Assembly (NCBI GenBank): GCA_015228895.1
Contig: JADGCR010000139.1
Span: 1 to 6,032, forward strand
DNA from: Magnetococcales bacterium
GTDB taxonomy: Bacteria; Pseudomonadota; Magnetococcia; Magnetococcales; Magnetaquicoccaceae
DNA: 6,032 bases
Direction: 5' to 3'
The notes below the pieces were generated by a model. The model was not told where the DNA came from, searched no databases, and was given only the letters and a program-made list of their open reading frames with translations. Position numbers and translations under genes: made by a program. Each line of letters starts with the position of its first letter. Positions within the stretch are counted from its first letter, which is position 1. Below, piece by piece: positions 5,922-6,032 of this stretch.

Positions 5922-6032
5922 ATGATCAGAAATCTGTTGTTTTTTGTCCTGTTTCAGCCGGAGGGGTTGTTCACCCGCATGCGGGCGTACGATCTGTTTG
6001 GCTGGGCCTTGTTGTTGCAGTTCATCCGTTGG
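5922..6032 (+). CDS. Start of a hydrophobic, probably membrane protein (cut by window edge)
   Basis: Only the first 37 codons are present. They begin MIRNLLFFVLFQPEGLFTRM and continue into a second hydrophobic stretch, DLFGWALLLQFIRW. The layout, a short hydrophobic lead, a proline-glycine turn, a charged helix and then another hydrophobic segment, is reminiscent of the N-terminus of bacterial YIP1-domain membrane proteins, but too little is visible to assign a family. The ATG lies 13 bases after the upstream stop, with a GGGG purine run four bases before it and GAGG slightly further up. Its position makes it the fourth gene of the rightward operon. Confidence 0.6.
   Translation, partial: MIRNLLFFVLFQPEGLFTRMRAYDLFGWALLLQFIRW

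Overview
The window looks like chromosomal DNA of a GC-rich Gram-negative bacterium, most likely a proteobacterium. The evidence is a periplasmic lipoprotein-carrier gene (LolA type), a RimO and a YajQ protein of proteobacterial appearance, strong G/C preference at third codon positions, and densely packed genes. I cannot name a genus. The overall look would suit a Magnetococcales-like or deltaproteobacterial lineage, but that is an impression only. No rRNA, tRNA, CRISPR array, insertion sequence or phage gene was seen.

The left third (1-2015, minus strand) is a tight operon read leftwards. It holds a LolA-like lipoprotein carrier, then YajQ, then RimO, the ribosomal protein S12 methylthiotransferase, whose C-terminus runs off the left edge. 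The gaps are 9 and 4 bases. The RimO start is a GTG with a good ribosome-binding site.

The middle (2016-3209) holds two short genes that I cannot assign to a family. The plus-strand gene (2089-2613) diverges from lolA and may have a GAF-like fold. The minus-strand gene (2594-3136) encodes an Arg/Trp-rich protein. The two converge and their 3' ends overlap by 20 bases, leaving no room for a separate terminator.

The right half (3210-6032, plus strand) is a second compact operon. It encodes a metallo-beta-lactamase-fold hydrolase, an FAD-dependent oxidoreductase distantly like geranylgeranyl reductases, a stand-alone cyclic-nucleotide-binding domain protein, and the start of a hydrophobic, probably membrane, protein cut by the right edge. 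The first two genes overlap in a TGATG stop/start and the next two gaps are 6 and 13 bases, so the four are probably co-expressed. This hydrolase/redox/ligand-sensor/membrane set is the most interesting part of the window. Its substrate is not apparent. The remaining sequence is two short divergent intergenic regions of about 73 bases each.
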